Shown: positions 47,105 to 56,623, counted from the stretch's first letter. The stretch is DNA of 64,000 nucleotides from Clostridia bacterium (GCA_026416815.1 JAOAEJ010000013.1:1-64000), one strand, 5' to 3'. Notes: generated by a model from the letters alone, not told the origin. Numbers and translations: made by a program.

Positions 47105-47170
47105 AAACCCACCCTTTTCTTTTAATGTTTGGTTGACATAAACATTCTAAAAGATTTCGGTGGGTTTTTA
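47105..47170 (+). terminator. Intrinsic terminator-like hairpin
   Basis: AAACCCACC (47105-47113) pairs with GGTGGGTTT (47159-47167), with an inner stem CTTTT-AATGTTT (47119-47130) against AAACATT-CT-AAAAG (47140-47153). The T-rich end follows on the + strand. It would close the two-component transcript or the structured RNA just upstream. Confidence 0.65.
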
Positions 47171-47354
47171 TATTTGTAATGTTTTCTATAACTTTATCAA
47201 CTCACGTTAATGTAAGTTTTTTGTGTGGTAACTTAAACATAACTATTGGGGTATACTTTCCGAATCATTTTTTACTAATTGTCACACATGTATTGTATCA
47301 TACATAACAAATAACTATCATTTAAGGTTATACTTGACTTTTGTGTTATAAAGT

Positions 47355-47404
47355 GTAATAATATAGATGTATGCTAAAATTTCAGCATACATCTATATTA
47401 TTAC
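47355..47404. repeat. Perfect 21-bp inverted repeat
   Basis: The arms 47355-47375 and 47384-47404 are perfectly complementary over 21 bases and flank an 8-nt loop (AAAATTTC). The element lies between the + strand terminator and the 3' end of the minus-strand loaP gene. It could end loaP transcription as a hairpin, although no T-tract follows on either strand, or be a protein binding palindrome or a small mobile-element scar. The remaining bases 47171-47354 and 47405-47526 show no gene. Confidence 0.75.
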
Positions 47405-47526
47405 GTATCTCTACTCTGGATAGTAAGGTACTTTTAAACAGTAAGAGGAATGAACTTAGTAGTGCCTTAATGGATGACTTCTTAAATATGTAATAACACA
47501 AATGATGATCTTGCCCTGAAAAGGGG

Positions 47527-48039
47527 TCAATCCAGATTATAAAGAATTTCAATGCCTACGTCTACGAATCTTGGCTCACCCATAAAATTTAACTGAACCT
47601 TAGCTCTGTTTGTGTGCTTATTGATCTTTTTAATTATTCCTTCAATGCCATACAGAGGGCCATCCTTGACAAGTACTCTGGAATTTTCTATAAAAATCCT
47701 TGAATAGTCAATAATTGAATCTTCCCCTACCAATTTTAGAATTAATGACATTTCTTCGTCTTCAATCTGTGAGTAGTATGTTCCTGTGTTTAGAATACGT
47801 AGGAGGCGTGGAACACTGGTAATTATTCGATATTTATCCAAATCCATACTTGTACGAATAAAAACATATCCAGGGAACAACTTCTTAATAACCGAATAGG
47901 ATTTTCCAGACCTTTTTTCCTTAAGCTTCCTTTTAGGCACAAGTGATTGTAAAGATTCTTTGTTAAAATGAAATTCAAGCCATTTTTGAACATCTTCTTC
48001 TTTAGACGTTTCGACAAATACTGCATACCATTCCATCAC
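47527..48039 (-). CDS. loaP: LoaP, NusG-paralogue processive antitermination factor
   Basis: A 170-residue NusG-family protein. The N-terminal NGN domain (EWYAVFVETSKEEDVQKWLE, then KKLFPGYVFIRT near 52-63) is followed by a C-terminal KOW domain (VLVKDGPLYGIEGIIKKIN at about 122-140). In Firmicutes, specialised NusG paralogues next to long PKS operons are LoaP proteins, which load on RNA polymerase at an RNA hairpin in the leader and suppress termination. Its position on the minus strand between two long assembly-line operons fits exactly. Core NusG would sit beside secE and ribosomal genes, which are absent. ATG 48039 and ATG 48036 are both possible starts. Confidence 0.9.
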   Translation of the reverse strand: MMEWYAVFVETSKEEDVQKWLEFHFNKESLQSLVPKRKLKEKRSGKSYSVIKKLFPGYVFIRTSMDLDKYRIITSVPRLLRILNTGTYYSQIEDEEMSLILKLVGEDSIIDYSRIFIENSRVLVKDGPLYGIEGIIKKINKHTNRAKVQLNFMGEPRFVDVGIEILYNLD

Positions 48040-48223
48040 AATAAACCTTTCTGGTCTATAATTTATTGGTAAATTTGTTTACTATAAACTAGTTTAGCAC
48101 ATAAAAACTTTTTTTCAATAGTAAGAATTTAATGAAAATGGCTGTGTAATGAAAATATTGTTATAATATCTTGAATTATAACAATATAGGAAATTTCAAA
48201 ATAAAAAACATATTTGTCAACTA

Positions 48224-48252
48224 TTGACGTATATGGTGGTACAAGTTAAAAT
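48224..48252 (+). promoter_or_regulatory. Sigma-A-like promoter of the region B operon
   Basis: TTGACG (48224-48229) and TAAAAT (48247-48252) are separated by 17 bp, a near-consensus sigma-A promoter on the + strand. Transcription from about 48259 would give a leader of roughly 350 nt before the first gene at 48609. That is unusually long and suits RNA-based control by LoaP. Confidence 0.5.
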
Positions 48253-48608
48253 TATTTTATTAAGTTTTATTGGAATTGTTTTGTAAAACAAGAAAGTTAT
48301 CCATCTATATACCTCGGCTCAAGTGCTAAATGAGCAGAAAAAACGCAAACTATGTAACTGCTTGGACGATTGATATGATTTGTAGTATAGAAACACAATA
48401 GCTTTGTGGAATTTGTAAATACATGGAAAATACTTGTGGGGTGTACAGGATATTTTATAAAACCTTTGGAAAATCAACAGAAGCTTCGGCACATTGACTG
48501 GAAGAAGGTGACATATAGCGAAATGTTAAGTAGTGCATAAAGATTTGTGCATGAAATGGCGGAGCTATGCTCCGATGATTTTGCTATAAAAAGTGAAGGG
48601 TTGGAATT
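48253..48608 (+). promoter_or_regulatory. Long leader with tandem hairpins, candidate LoaP loading RNA
   Basis: No gene is seen in this stretch. Near its end two hairpins stand side by side: TGCATAA/TTGTGCA (48534-48551, one T-G pair) and CGGAGC-TAT-GCTCCG (48560-48574). No strong T-tract follows. The RNA element used by LoaP in Bacillus is reported as a small paired-hairpin structure in the operon leader. The position just ahead of the first gene of a PKS operon and opposite loaP makes this the best candidate in the window. The assignment is inference. Confidence 0.4.
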
Positions 48609-49367
48609 GTGGTGTACTATACATATACTGATTACTTATTTTTGAAATTATCAGGAAATACATATAAGGCATATATAAATTTCTGTAAGGGTGGAAATGA
48701 TTTTAGCAATAAAGACCCTAATAGTTTTCTTCATCACGAGGAAGACAAATATCTTGAAACACTTACCTATGAAAGAAGAATTAATAGTTATCTTTTAGGA
48801 AGGTATTCTGTTAAAAAAGCAGTTTCTGCTTTAATAGGTGAAGATAATCTAAAAAAAATTCTGATTAAAAATGGTGTTTTTAATCAGCCGATAGTAGTAT
48901 GTGAGTCATATAATAATTTACAGACAAGTCTAACCCACTGTGATGATTTTGCGGCTGCAGTTGCGTTTGATGGTATGTTTATTATCGGTATTGATATCGA
49001 AAAAATTAATCGACGTACATATAGCGGGTTAGAATCTGAATTAACACCGTATGAAAAAGAGCTTGCTTACAGAATTTCGTATTCTTATGAGAGCTTTGTA
49101 GTAACTATCTGGACAATGAAAGAAGCTCTTTCAAAAGCGCTTAAGACTGGCTTGACAGTACCCCTAAGTGTTTTAGAGGTGAAGAGTATTGAAGTCAATA
49201 ATGGGTATTTAATTAGTACCTATACAAACTTTTATCAGTACAAGGCACTCTCATTTGTAATTGAAGGTTATGTATGCTCTATTGCATACCCGAAAAATGT
49301 TGAAATTGATATAGACATTAATAGAATAAAGGGAAGTTTGTATAAAATTATTAAGCCTTCTTTATAA
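48609..49367 (+). CDS. Sfp-type 4'-phosphopantetheinyl transferase
   Basis: A 252-residue PPTase that should convert apo ACP and PCP domains to the holo form by attaching 4'-phosphopantetheine from CoA. The family motifs are present: SLTHCDDFAAAV (107-118), the magnesium-binding GIDIE (127-131) and WTMKEALSKALK (168-179). The length fits the Sfp class rather than the short AcpS class. It is the first gene of the region B operon and can serve both assembly lines; no other PPTase is seen in the window. The GTG start at 48609 is preceded by GAAGGG (48595-48600). Confidence 0.92.
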   Translation: MVYYTYTDYLFLKLSGNTYKAYINFCKGGNDFSNKDPNSFLHHEEDKYLETLTYERRINSYLLGRYSVKKAVSALIGEDNLKKILIKNGVFNQPIVVCESYNNLQTSLTHCDDFAAAVAFDGMFIIGIDIEKINRRTYSGLESELTPYEKELAYRISYSYESFVVTIWTMKEALSKALKTGLTVPLSVLEVKSIEVNNGYLISTYTNFYQYKALSFVIEGYVCSIAYPKNVEIDIDINRIKGSLYKIIKPSL

Positions 49368-49373
49368 CTATAT

Positions 49374-49427
49374 AAATTGCAAAAAAGAATCTACAACGAA
49401 GTTCTCCATAAATCTTTTTTGCAATTT
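49374..49427 (+). terminator. 15-bp perfect hairpin between PPTase and hydrolase genes
   Basis: AAATTGCAAAAAAGA (49374-49388) pairs perfectly with TCTTTTTTGCAATTT (49413-49427) around a 24-nt loop, seven bases after the PPTase stop. It is AT-rich and lacks a trailing T-tract, so it is a weak terminator or an RNA processing or stability element. If it terminates, region B expression would need antitermination. Confidence 0.5.
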
Positions 49428-49442
49428 GTTACCTTAGGTTAT

Positions 49443-49485
49443 ATTGCGATAATCAAATTTTTCCTTGTAATATCATTATCGCAAT
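49443..49485 (+). promoter_or_regulatory. Second long hairpin ahead of the hydrolase gene
   Basis: ATTGCGATAAT (49443-49453) pairs with ATTATCGCAAT (49475-49485) across a 21-nt loop, ending 24 bases before the start codon at 49510. It stands directly behind another perfect hairpin. The pair forms a control or processing region within the operon. The ribosome binding site TAGGAGAAGAG follows at 49490-49500. Confidence 0.5.
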
Positions 49486-49509
49486 TTATTTAGGAGAAGA
49501 GACTGTAAA

Positions 49510-50205
49510 ATGGAAAATATATTAATGTTGAACTCGAATTACTCACTTTTAAAGCTCAAAGTAGAATTTCTTAACTATAAAAATTTCTGTTATATTATTG
49601 TCGACAAGGATAGCCAAGAAGCCGCTATTATCGATCCTGCATGGGATATTGATAAGATATCCGATAAGATTGGCCAGCTTGATGTCAAGCTAACTTCTAT
49701 TTTTTTAACACATTCACACTATGATCATACGAATTTAGCGGAGCATTTGGTAAAGCGGTACAATTCGCATGTTTTTATGTCAAAAGATGAAATCAATCAC
49801 TATGGATATAGGTGTCCAAAACTAAACGCTCTCAGTGATAAAGATAGTATCTACATAGGAAACACTAAGGTTTCGTGTATGCTTACTCCAGGGCATACAT
49901 TCGGGAGCAGCTGCTATCTATTGCAAGGTAGTCTGTTTACAGGGGATACGGTTTTCATAGAAGGATGTGGTATCTGCACCGGTACAGGTGCTTCAGCAGA
50001 GCAGATGTACGACAGTATCCAGAATATAAAAAATAATGTAAGTCATGATACAAAAATATATCCTGGACACTCTTATGGAAAAATGCCAGGTTATAGTCTT
50101 TCCTATCTTCTTAAGGAAAACATATATTTTCAAATTGATAACAAAGACATTTTTATTAGCTATAGGATGAGAAAAAACCAGGGAAATCTTTTTGATTTCA
50201 AATAG
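49510..50205 (+). CDS. Metallo-beta-lactamase-fold hydrolase, PksB/BaeB-like
   Basis: A 231-residue glyoxalase-II-type hydrolase. The metal-binding HxHxDH is His68-Ser-His70-Tyr-Asp72-His73, and further ligands lie in TPGHTFGSS, FTGDTVF and the C-terminal PGHSYG. Proteins of this kind (PksB, BaeB) accompany trans-AT PKS clusters in Firmicutes, where they are thought to hydrolyse thioesters, for example stalled or wrongly loaded acyl chains. It is followed at 20 nt by the AT/ER fusion, in one operon. The exact substrate is not shown by the sequence. Confidence 0.85.
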   Translation: MENILMLNSNYSLLKLKVEFLNYKNFCYIIVDKDSQEAAIIDPAWDIDKISDKIGQLDVKLTSIFLTHSHYDHTNLAEHLVKRYNSHVFMSKDEINHYGYRCPKLNALSDKDSIYIGNTKVSCMLTPGHTFGSSCYLLQGSLFTGDTVFIEGCGICTGTGASAEQMYDSIQNIKNNVSHDTKIYPGHSYGKMPGYSLSYLLKENIYFQIDNKDIFISYRMRKNQGNLFDFK

Positions 50206-50224
50206 TTGGTTTTAAGGAGTTTAG

Positions 50225-53200
50225 ATGGACAAACAACTCGTTTTTTTATTTTCGGGACAGGGGTCACATTATTATCATATGGGTGGCGAGTTTTACGAAA
50301 ACCTACCTGTTTTTAAAAATTGTATTATGTATTTGGATGGTATAGCTAGGAGGATTATTGGAGAATCAGTTATAAGCAAGATTTATGATACTTATAATAA
50401 GAGGGGGACTGGCTTTGCCAGGACCCTCTACTCGCATCCGGCAATTTTTATGGTTGAATATTCTCTGGCTCATACCTTGATTGAAGCGGGAGTGATCCCA
50501 CAGTATGTTCTCGGAACAAGCCTTGGAGAATTTACAGCAGCAGCAGTTTCAGGCGTTTTAACTCCTGAAGAGGCTTTATGTTGTGTAATAAAGCAAGCTC
50601 AGTTTTTAGAGGCTTTCTGCGATAATGGAGCCATGATTGCTGTTTTGCATAATCCTGCATTGTATGAACAGATACCAATGTTTTATAAGAAAAGTGAACT
50701 TGTATCGATTAATTATGATGAACATTTTGTTATCTCAGCTAGTAAAACAAACTTAAATGAAATCGAAGAGTATATGGTAGCAAATTCTATTACTTACCAC
50801 GTTCTGGATGTGTCATTTGCCTTTCACTCAGAAGGTATAAATAAGGCAGAAATGTACTATACCCAATTTTTGAAGGAAAAGGATTTTGATAGGCCACGCA
50901 TACCATATATGTCATGTGTGTGTGGCGGTTTTATAGATGTATTCCCCAAAGACTATTTTTGGCAAGTTGTCAGGAAGCCTATTTTACTCAGACAGGCAAT
51001 TGATAATTTGGAAAAGGGCGAAGCTAAAGTATATGTAGATGTAAGCCCGGGGTCCACGCTTGCCGGTTTTGTAAAACGCAATATCGGAGTGGAGAGAATG
51101 TCTGAAGTATTTCCAATAATGACTCCGTTCCTTACAGATATAAAAAATCTGAATATTGTTCTAGGACACTTTTCTAAAAAATATGTTAAAAAAGAAAGGC
51201 AGGGTGAAAAAATGTTAGCTTATGTTTTTCCCGGACAGGGCTCACAGCATAAAGGAATGGGAGGAGAACTGTTCGAAGAATTTCAAGACCTAACTTTAAA
51301 AGCTGATAAAATTCTGGGTTATTCTATAAAAGAATTATGTCTAGAGGATAGGGAAGGTAAGCTTGGAGAGACTCAATATACACAACCTGCACTATATATT
51401 GTAAATGCACTAACCTATTATAAAAAAATTAAAGACATGGGAAGGACACCTGATTTTGTAGCAGGGCATAGTTTGGGAGAATATAACGCGCTTCTGGCAG
51501 CAGGTGTGTTTGATTTTGAAACTGGATTGAGAATTGTGAAATATAGAGGGGAACTGATGAGTAAGGCCAGCGGAGGTGGGATGGCCGCTGTTATAGGTAT
51601 TAGCTTGGATAAAATAAAACAAATACTTGAAGAAAATGCATTTAAAACTATTGATATTGCAAATATCAATACACCTTCACAAATTGTAATATCCGGTCCC
51701 AAAGAGGATATAGAGATGGTACAATCGGCTTTTCAGGCTGCTGGGGCTAAAAATTATGTAATCCTTAAGGTTAGCGGCGCATTTCATTCAAGATATATGG
51801 AAAGTGCTAAGATGCAGTTTAATGAATTTATTAATCAGTTTGAATTTTCGATTCCCAGTATTCCAGTCATTTCTAATATAACTGCAAGGCCTTATAAAAA
51901 ATCAGAAATAAAAACGAATATGTCGGAGCAGATAACTAGTTCGGTAATGTGGACTGACAGCATTAGATACTTAATGGGAAAGGATAATGTTGAGATAGTC
52001 CAGGTTGGTCCCGGAACTGCCATTACTGGATTGGTACGAAGCATCCAAAGAGAAGCTGAACCTTTAATTGTTGATGATAATGAGCATGATGAGGAATTGG
52101 TGTGTACTAATGATAATGTAAGTTTGTACAATTTGGAAACTGCTGCAGTAGAAGAGGAAAAAAGATATGGACATGAGAATTGTGATATAGTATCCGGATC
52201 AACGATAGGCAACTACTATAACGAGAAGCTAAATAGTATTAGCTATTCTGCAGTTAGTCAAGAGGCAGTATGCAATATAGATAGGCAAAAGAGTTTACAT
52301 GAGCCTACCCAGCTTAATAACAGCATAAAACAAACAGAGCAACCAGAGACGCAAAATAATAAAAAAGGTGTGGGAGAGTGCTGCACTCCTTCGGCATACA
52401 TCGGTGTTAAAGAGGAGAATGTAAAAGAATCGAGCGGTATGAAAAACATAGTGGGATTAACTGCTCAGGCACTTGGGTGTGAGGAGTTCAAGAAGGACTA
52501 TAATTTGAAATATGCATATTTAACCGGTGGGATGTATAGAGGTATAGCTTCTAAGGAAATGGTCGTAAGAGTAGGCAAAATGGGCATGATGGGCTTCTTT
52601 GGGACTGGGGGGCTTTCAAGTGATGAAATAAGAGAGGCCATTAGCTATATTCAGAGAAACTTAGCAGATGGTGAGGCTTATGGGATGAACATAATCTATA
52701 ATATTGCCAATCCTCAAGTAGAGGAGGATATGGTAGATATTATGCTGAAATTCGGTATTAAAAATGTTGAGGCATCTGCCTATATGAATATTACTTCCGC
52801 CATTGCCAGGTACAAGATTAAAGGTTTGAGGAAAGATAAGAACGGCACTGTTATTTCAACTAATAGGATTATTGCTAAAATATCAAGACCAGAAGTGGCT
52901 GAGATATTTATGAGTCCTGTAAATGAGCGTACCATAGAAAGCATGCTGGCCGAAAGAAAAATAACTGCTGAGGAGGCTGAACTGGCTAAACAAGTGCCTA
53001 TAGCAGATGATATATGTGTTGAGGCAGATTCTGGAGGACATACGGATCAGGGTGTGGCATATGCCTTGATGCCGGCAATTATTAAATTACGTGATGATAT
53101 GATGAAAAGGTATGGTTACAGCAAGAAAATAAGGGTTGGAGCAGCGGGAGGAATAGGGACTCCTGAAGCAGCAGCAGCAGCATTTGTTCTTGGAGCGGAT

Positions 53201-53806
53201 TTTATTCTTACAGGTTCAATCAATCAGTGTACAGTGGAGGCTGCAACCAGCAATTCGGTTAAGGATTTGCTCCAAAAGATGAATGTTCAGGATACGGAGT
53301 ATGCACCGGCAGGAGACATGTTTGAAATGGGCGCAAAGGTTCAAGTTCTTAAAAAAGGATTGTTTTTTCCTTCGAGAGCCAAAAAACTTTATGACTTATA
53401 CCGCCTATATGATTCACTGGAGGAAATAGACGACAAAACAAAAAAACAAATAGAGGAAAATTATTTTAAAAAGAGCTTTAGTGAGGTCTATAGTGAAGTA
53501 AAGGAATTTTTACCTGCTCACGAAATTGAAAGGATAGAAAGCAGTCCTAAGTATAAGATGGCCTCAATATTCAGGTGGTATTTCGGTTATTCCTCAAAGC
53601 TTGCTATCAGTGGAAGTGAAGAAAAGAGGGTGGACTATCAAGTTCACTGTGGACCTGCGCTTGGAGCATTTAACCAATGGGTTAAAGGAACAAGCTTGGA
53701 GAATTGGAGAAATAGGCATGTGGATGAAATAGGTTTAATGCTTATGAATGAAACGGCAGACTTATTGGAACGGCGTTTTAAGAAGATGTTTTCAATAAAT
53801 CGATAA
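50225..53806 (+). CDS. Fused acylhydrolase-like AT, acyltransferase and PfaD-type enoylreductase
   Basis: A 1193-residue trans-acting protein, organised like PksE/BaeE-type tandem AT-ER proteins. AT-1 (about 1-310) has GTSLGE with Ser99, but the acid-binding Arg of malonyl ATs is replaced by Gln124, as in acylhydrolases that clear stalled chains. AT-2 (about 330-620) has GHSLGE with Ser416 and keeps the Arg in KYRGELM, so it should load malonyl units. After a low-complexity linker (about 625-745) comes a flavin-dependent ER of the PfaD/2-nitropropane dioxygenase family ([31 protein letters not shown]), which reduces enoyl chains in trans. An internal ATG at 51212 has an SD-like AGGCAGGG in front. 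Start ATG 50225 follows AAGGAG. Confidence 0.92.
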   Translation: MDKQLVFLFSGQGSHYYHMGGEFYENLPVFKNCIMYLDGIARRIIGESVISKIYDTYNKRGTGFARTLYSHPAIFMVEYSLAHTLIEAGVIPQYVLGTSLGEFTAAAVSGVLTPEEALCCVIKQAQFLEAFCDNGAMIAVLHNPALYEQIPMFYKKSELVSINYDEHFVISASKTNLNEIEEYMVANSITYHVLDVSFAFHSEGINKAEMYYTQFLKEKDFDRPRIPYMSCVCGGFIDVFPKDYFWQVVRKPILLRQAIDNLEKGEAKVYVDVSPGSTLAGFVKRNIGVERMSEVFPIMTPFLTDIKNLNIVLGHFSKKYVKKERQGEKMLAYVFPGQGSQHKGMGGELFEEFQDLTLKADKILGYSIKELCLEDREGKLGETQYTQPALYIVNALTYYKKIKDMGRTPDFVAGHSLGEYNALLAAGVFDFETGLRIVKYRGELMSKASGGGMAAVIGISLDKIKQILEENAFKTIDIANINTPSQIVISGPKEDIEMVQSAFQAAGAKNYVILKVSGAFHSRYMESAKMQFNEFINQFEFSIPSIPVISNITARPYKKSEIKTNMSEQITSSVMWTDSIRYLMGKDNVEIVQVGPGTAITGLVRSIQREAEPLIVDDNEHDEELVCTNDNVSLYNLETAAVEEEKRYGHENCDIVSGSTIGNYYNEKLNSISYSAVSQEAVCNIDRQKSLHEPTQLNNSIKQTEQPETQNNKKGVGECCTPSAYIGVKEENVKESSGMKNIVGLTAQALGCEEFKKDYNLKYAYLTGGMYRGIASKEMVVRVGKMGMMGFFGTGGLSSDEIREAISYIQRNLADGEAYGMNIIYNIANPQVEEDMVDIMLKFGIKNVEASAYMNITSAIARYKIKGLRKDKNGTVISTNRIIAKISRPEVAEIFMSPVNERTIESMLAERKITAEEAELAKQVPIADDICVEADSGGHTDQGVAYALMPAIIKLRDDMMKRYGYSKKIRVGAAGGIGTPEAAAAAFVLGADFILTGSINQCTVEAATSNSVKDLLQKMNVQDTEYAPAGDMFEMGAKVQVLKKGLFFPSRAKKLYDLYRLYDSLEEIDDKTKKQIEENYFKKSFSEVYSEVKEFLPAHEIERIESSPKYKMASIFRWYFGYSSKLAISGSEEKRVDYQVHCGPALGAFNQWVKGTSLENWRNRHVDEIGLMLMNETADLLERRFKKMFSINR

Positions 53807-53832
53807 AACTATAAATTATAGGAGTTGTTATT

Positions 53833-54078
53833 ATGACAAAAGAACAAATATTTGAATTGGTAAAAAACAGTATAAGAGAGATGGTTCCCGAGATAAACAC
53901 TGATAATGTCAGAATTGAACAAAGCCTTAGAGACCTTGGAGTGAATTCCATAGACAGGATGGATATTGTTATTAAGTGTATGGAGGATTTGAATCTCAAA
54001 ATACCTCTTGTTGAATTCGGTAAGGTAAAAAATATCGCGGGTATTGTAGAACTTTTATATGAAAAGTCTACCCAATAG
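53833..54078 (+). CDS. Free-standing acyl carrier protein, beta-branching donor
   Basis: An 81-residue discrete ACP with the phosphopantetheine site Ser39 in LGVNSIDRMD. It sits directly before the decarboxylative KS, HCS and ECH genes. This is the order of the AcpK-type donor ACP that carries acetyl-S-ACP (from decarboxylated malonyl) to the HMG-CoA-synthase-like enzyme. ATG 53833 follows TAGGAG. The stop lies 10 bases before the next start. Confidence 0.9.
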   Translation: MTKEQIFELVKNSIREMVPEINTDNVRIEQSLRDLGVNSIDRMDIVIKCMEDLNLKIPLVEFGKVKNIAGIVELLYEKSTQ

Positions 54079-54088
54079 AGGTAGGACT

Positions 54089-55381
54089 ATGAATCGAGTA
54101 GCAGTAACCGGCCTTGGAATTGTAAGCTCTATAGGGCATAATGTATCAGAATTTAAGCATTCTTTGAAAAACGGCAGATGTGGAATCAGGTCTATGGAGC
54201 ATGACTCATCAAAGGTAGCGGCAAGCAAAATATTGGGAGCTTTAATACATGACTTTTCGTTTAACGATATACTAGAGCATTATTCGGAATTTGATGGAGC
54301 TTTGGTTTCAAGACTTAAAGCTTGTTTAAAGCGTGCAACCGTAGGTATGAAATATGCGGCTGTTTCAGCTGCCGAGGCATGGACTTCCGCCGGTCTAAAG
54401 TCGGAAAACATAACTCCTGAACGTATAGGGATTGTTGTAGCAGGCAGCAATCTTTCATGTGCACTTCAGTACAATTTGCATAATAATTTTGTGACATCGC
54501 CGGAATACCTTTCTCCATCATATGCACTGCAATTTATGGATACCGACTATGTAGGGACGCTTAGCGAAGTCTTCAATATAAAGGGTGAAGGATTTACTGT
54601 AGGCGGGGCATCGGCAAGTGGTAATGTGGGCATTATTAAGGCTTGCCAGCTTATTAGGCTTAAAATTGTTGATGTCTGTTTGGTTATCGGCAGTTGTGCC
54701 GATTTATCACCGATGGAAATTCAGGGTTTTGTTAATTTAGGTGGAATGGGAGGAAATGTATTTGCTGAAAAACCTCTAGAAGCATGTAGACCTTTCGATA
54801 AGGAGCATGAAGGCTTTATCTACGGGCAAGCATCTGCCTGCCTTGTTTTGGAATCCATAGAGCATGCCCGCACCCGGGAAGCCGAGATACTTTCATATAT
54901 AAGCGGAGGGGCTATTGCGTTGGATGCTAACAGGCTATCTACTCCTTGCGAGGACGGAGAGGCCAGAGCTATGACTGGAGCCCTTGGAGAGGCAGGACTG
55001 AAGATAACTGATATAGACTATATTAATGCACACGGAACTTCTACTCCTCTGGGAGACATCACAGAGGTGAATGCCATTAAAAAGGTATTTGGAAGCAGAA
55101 CTGGTGAAGTGTGGATTAATTCAACAAAAGGACTTACAGGACACTGCCTTTATTCGGCAGGAGTAGTTGAAGCGATAGCTGTAATAATTCAGATGAAAGA
55201 AAACTTTTTACATCCGAATTTAAACCTTTACACCCCTATTGATAATGAATGCAGATTTTGTAATAGGCAGATCGTTGAGGCCGAAGTTAGAACTGCATTG
55301 AGCAATTCCTTCGGCTTTGGAGGTATAAATACCAGTGTGGTAATTGAAAAGGGAGAGCAACCACAAGAAAGGAAAAGATGA
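54089..55381 (+). CDS. pksF: Decarboxylative ketosynthase (Cys-to-Ser), PksF-like
   Basis: A 430-residue KS-fold protein whose active-site cysteine is replaced: the usual TACSSG reads GASASG, with Ser175 in the Cys position. The two histidine motifs (NAHGTSTPLGD and GLTGHCLYSAG) are kept. Such enzymes cannot condense but decarboxylate malonyl-ACP to acetyl-ACP, the first step of the beta-branching (HCS) pathway. The neighbours are the donor ACP upstream and HCS downstream. The start is ATG 54089 behind GAGGTAGG; the longer in-frame start at 54059 would run into the ACP gene. The stop overlaps the HCS start (ATGA). Confidence 0.9.
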   Translation: MNRVAVTGLGIVSSIGHNVSEFKHSLKNGRCGIRSMEHDSSKVAASKILGALIHDFSFNDILEHYSEFDGALVSRLKACLKRATVGMKYAAVSAAEAWTSAGLKSENITPERIGIVVAGSNLSCALQYNLHNNFVTSPEYLSPSYALQFMDTDYVGTLSEVFNIKGEGFTVGGASASGNVGIIKACQLIRLKIVDVCLVIGSCADLSPMEIQGFVNLGGMGGNVFAEKPLEACRPFDKEHEGFIYGQASACLVLESIEHARTREAEILSYISGGAIALDANRLSTPCEDGEARAMTGALGEAGLKITDIDYINAHGTSTPLGDITEVNAIKKVFGSRTGEVWINSTKGLTGHCLYSAGVVEAIAVIIQMKENFLHPNLNLYTPIDNECRFCNRQIVEAEVRTALSNSFGFGGINTSVVIEKGEQPQERKR

Positions 55382-56616
55382 AAATGGAGATTGGGATAGA
55401 AGCAATTAATATTTTTGCTGGACGGGCCTTTATGGATGTCCGAGATATATTTAAGAACCGTGATCTTGAACTTGAAAGATTTCAAAATCTTATGATGGAA
55501 AAGAAATCGGTAGGGCTGCCATGCGAAGATCCTGTTACCAATGCGGTAAATGCGGCCAAGCCTATTATTGATAATATGACCGAGGCAGATAAGAAAAGCA
55601 TTGATTTGCTGATTACTTGCAGTGAATCAGGCGTTGATTTCGGAAAATCGTTAAGTACATATGTGCATGATTATTTGGGCTTAAGCAGGAATTGTAGAGT
55701 TTTTGAAGTAAAACAGGCTTGCTATGCCGGGACTGCAGCTTTGCACATGGCATGCGCATATGTCAGAGCAAATGCGTTTAATTCAAGGGCCCTTGTCATT
55801 GCGACGGATATAGCCAGGGCGGCAGCTAAACATACTTATGCAGAGCCGTCTCAAGGGGTTGGCGCAGTCGCTATGCTTATAAGCAGAAATCCCGAGGTTA
55901 TGGAGCTGGATTATGGGGCAAACGGGTATTATAGTTATGAGGTTATGGATACTTGCAGGCCTCTTCCTGAAATTGAGACAGGAGACCCGGATTTATCTCT
56001 TTTATCATACCTTGACTGTTTGGAGAATAGCTTCAAAGCTTATTGCGACAGGGTCGACGGTGTTGATTTCAGGGAGAGCTTCGATTATCTTACCTTCCAT
56101 ACGCCATTTGCAGGTATGGTAAAAGGAGCCCATAGAAAGCTTATACGCAGTCTTATGAAGGTTAGTGCCGATGAAATAGAAACGGACTTTCAGAAAAGAG
56201 TAGGCCCTTCATTGAAGTATTGTGTTCAGGTAGGAAATGTGTACTCAGCAACTTTGTACCTTGCTTTAGCTAGTATGATTGACAATGCCCAAATCGACAA
56301 TGCTAAAAGAATAGGATTGTTTTCTTATGGCTCGGGATGTTGTTCGGAATTTTATAGTGGTATTGTTACGCCTGCGTCAAAGGCTAAAACGGCAAAAATG
56401 GATATGGCTAGGCATTTGAGTGATAGACATGCTCTTTCTATAGAGGAATATGACAGGTTGCTTGATCTAAATATGGAATGGACCTTTGGGGTACGGGATA
56501 AAGAAATGAACTTCAATGCGTTTTCAAAAATTTATGAGCGTTATATGGAAGGCCGCAAATTGCTGGCCTTAAAAAGGATAGGTAAAGACTGGCACCGTGA
56601 ATATATCTGGACGTAA
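55378..56616 (+). CDS. pksG: HMG-CoA-synthase-like enzyme (HCS) of beta-branching
   Basis: A 412-residue member of the HMG-CoA synthase family, PksG type. It adds the acetyl group from the donor ACP to the beta-keto group of a PKS-bound chain, the key step of beta-alkylation. The nucleophile is Cys115 in VKQACYAGTA, and the conserved His-containing segment LTFHTPFAGMV is present near 238-248. It overlaps the upstream KS by ATGA, implying coupled translation; ATG 55384 is a possible alternative start. Its acceptor is probably one of the doubled ACPs in the large PKS at 58238. Confidence 0.93.
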   Translation: MKMEIGIEAINIFAGRAFMDVRDIFKNRDLELERFQNLMMEKKSVGLPCEDPVTNAVNAAKPIIDNMTEADKKSIDLLITCSESGVDFGKSLSTYVHDYLGLSRNCRVFEVKQACYAGTAALHMACAYVRANAFNSRALVIATDIARAAAKHTYAEPSQGVGAVAMLISRNPEVMELDYGANGYYSYEVMDTCRPLPEIETGDPDLSLLSYLDCLENSFKAYCDRVDGVDFRESFDYLTFHTPFAGMVKGAHRKLIRSLMKVSADEIETDFQKRVGPSLKYCVQVGNVYSATLYLALASMIDNAQIDNAKRIGLFSYGSGCCSEFYSGIVTPASKAKTAKMDMARHLSDRHALSIEEYDRLLDLNMEWTFGVRDKEMNFNAFSKIYERYMEGRKLLALKRIGKDWHREYIWT

Positions 56617-56623
56617 GAGGTGG

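Noticed and set aside
47527..48039. Core NusG rather than LoaP
   Set aside because: There is no secE or ribosomal protein neighbour, the gene stands alone between PKS operons, and the context is that of specialised paralogues.
48040..48223. Promoter for loaP on the minus strand
   Set aside because: A TATAGT hexamer at 48086-48081 has no acceptable -35 at normal distance, so I do not call a promoter.
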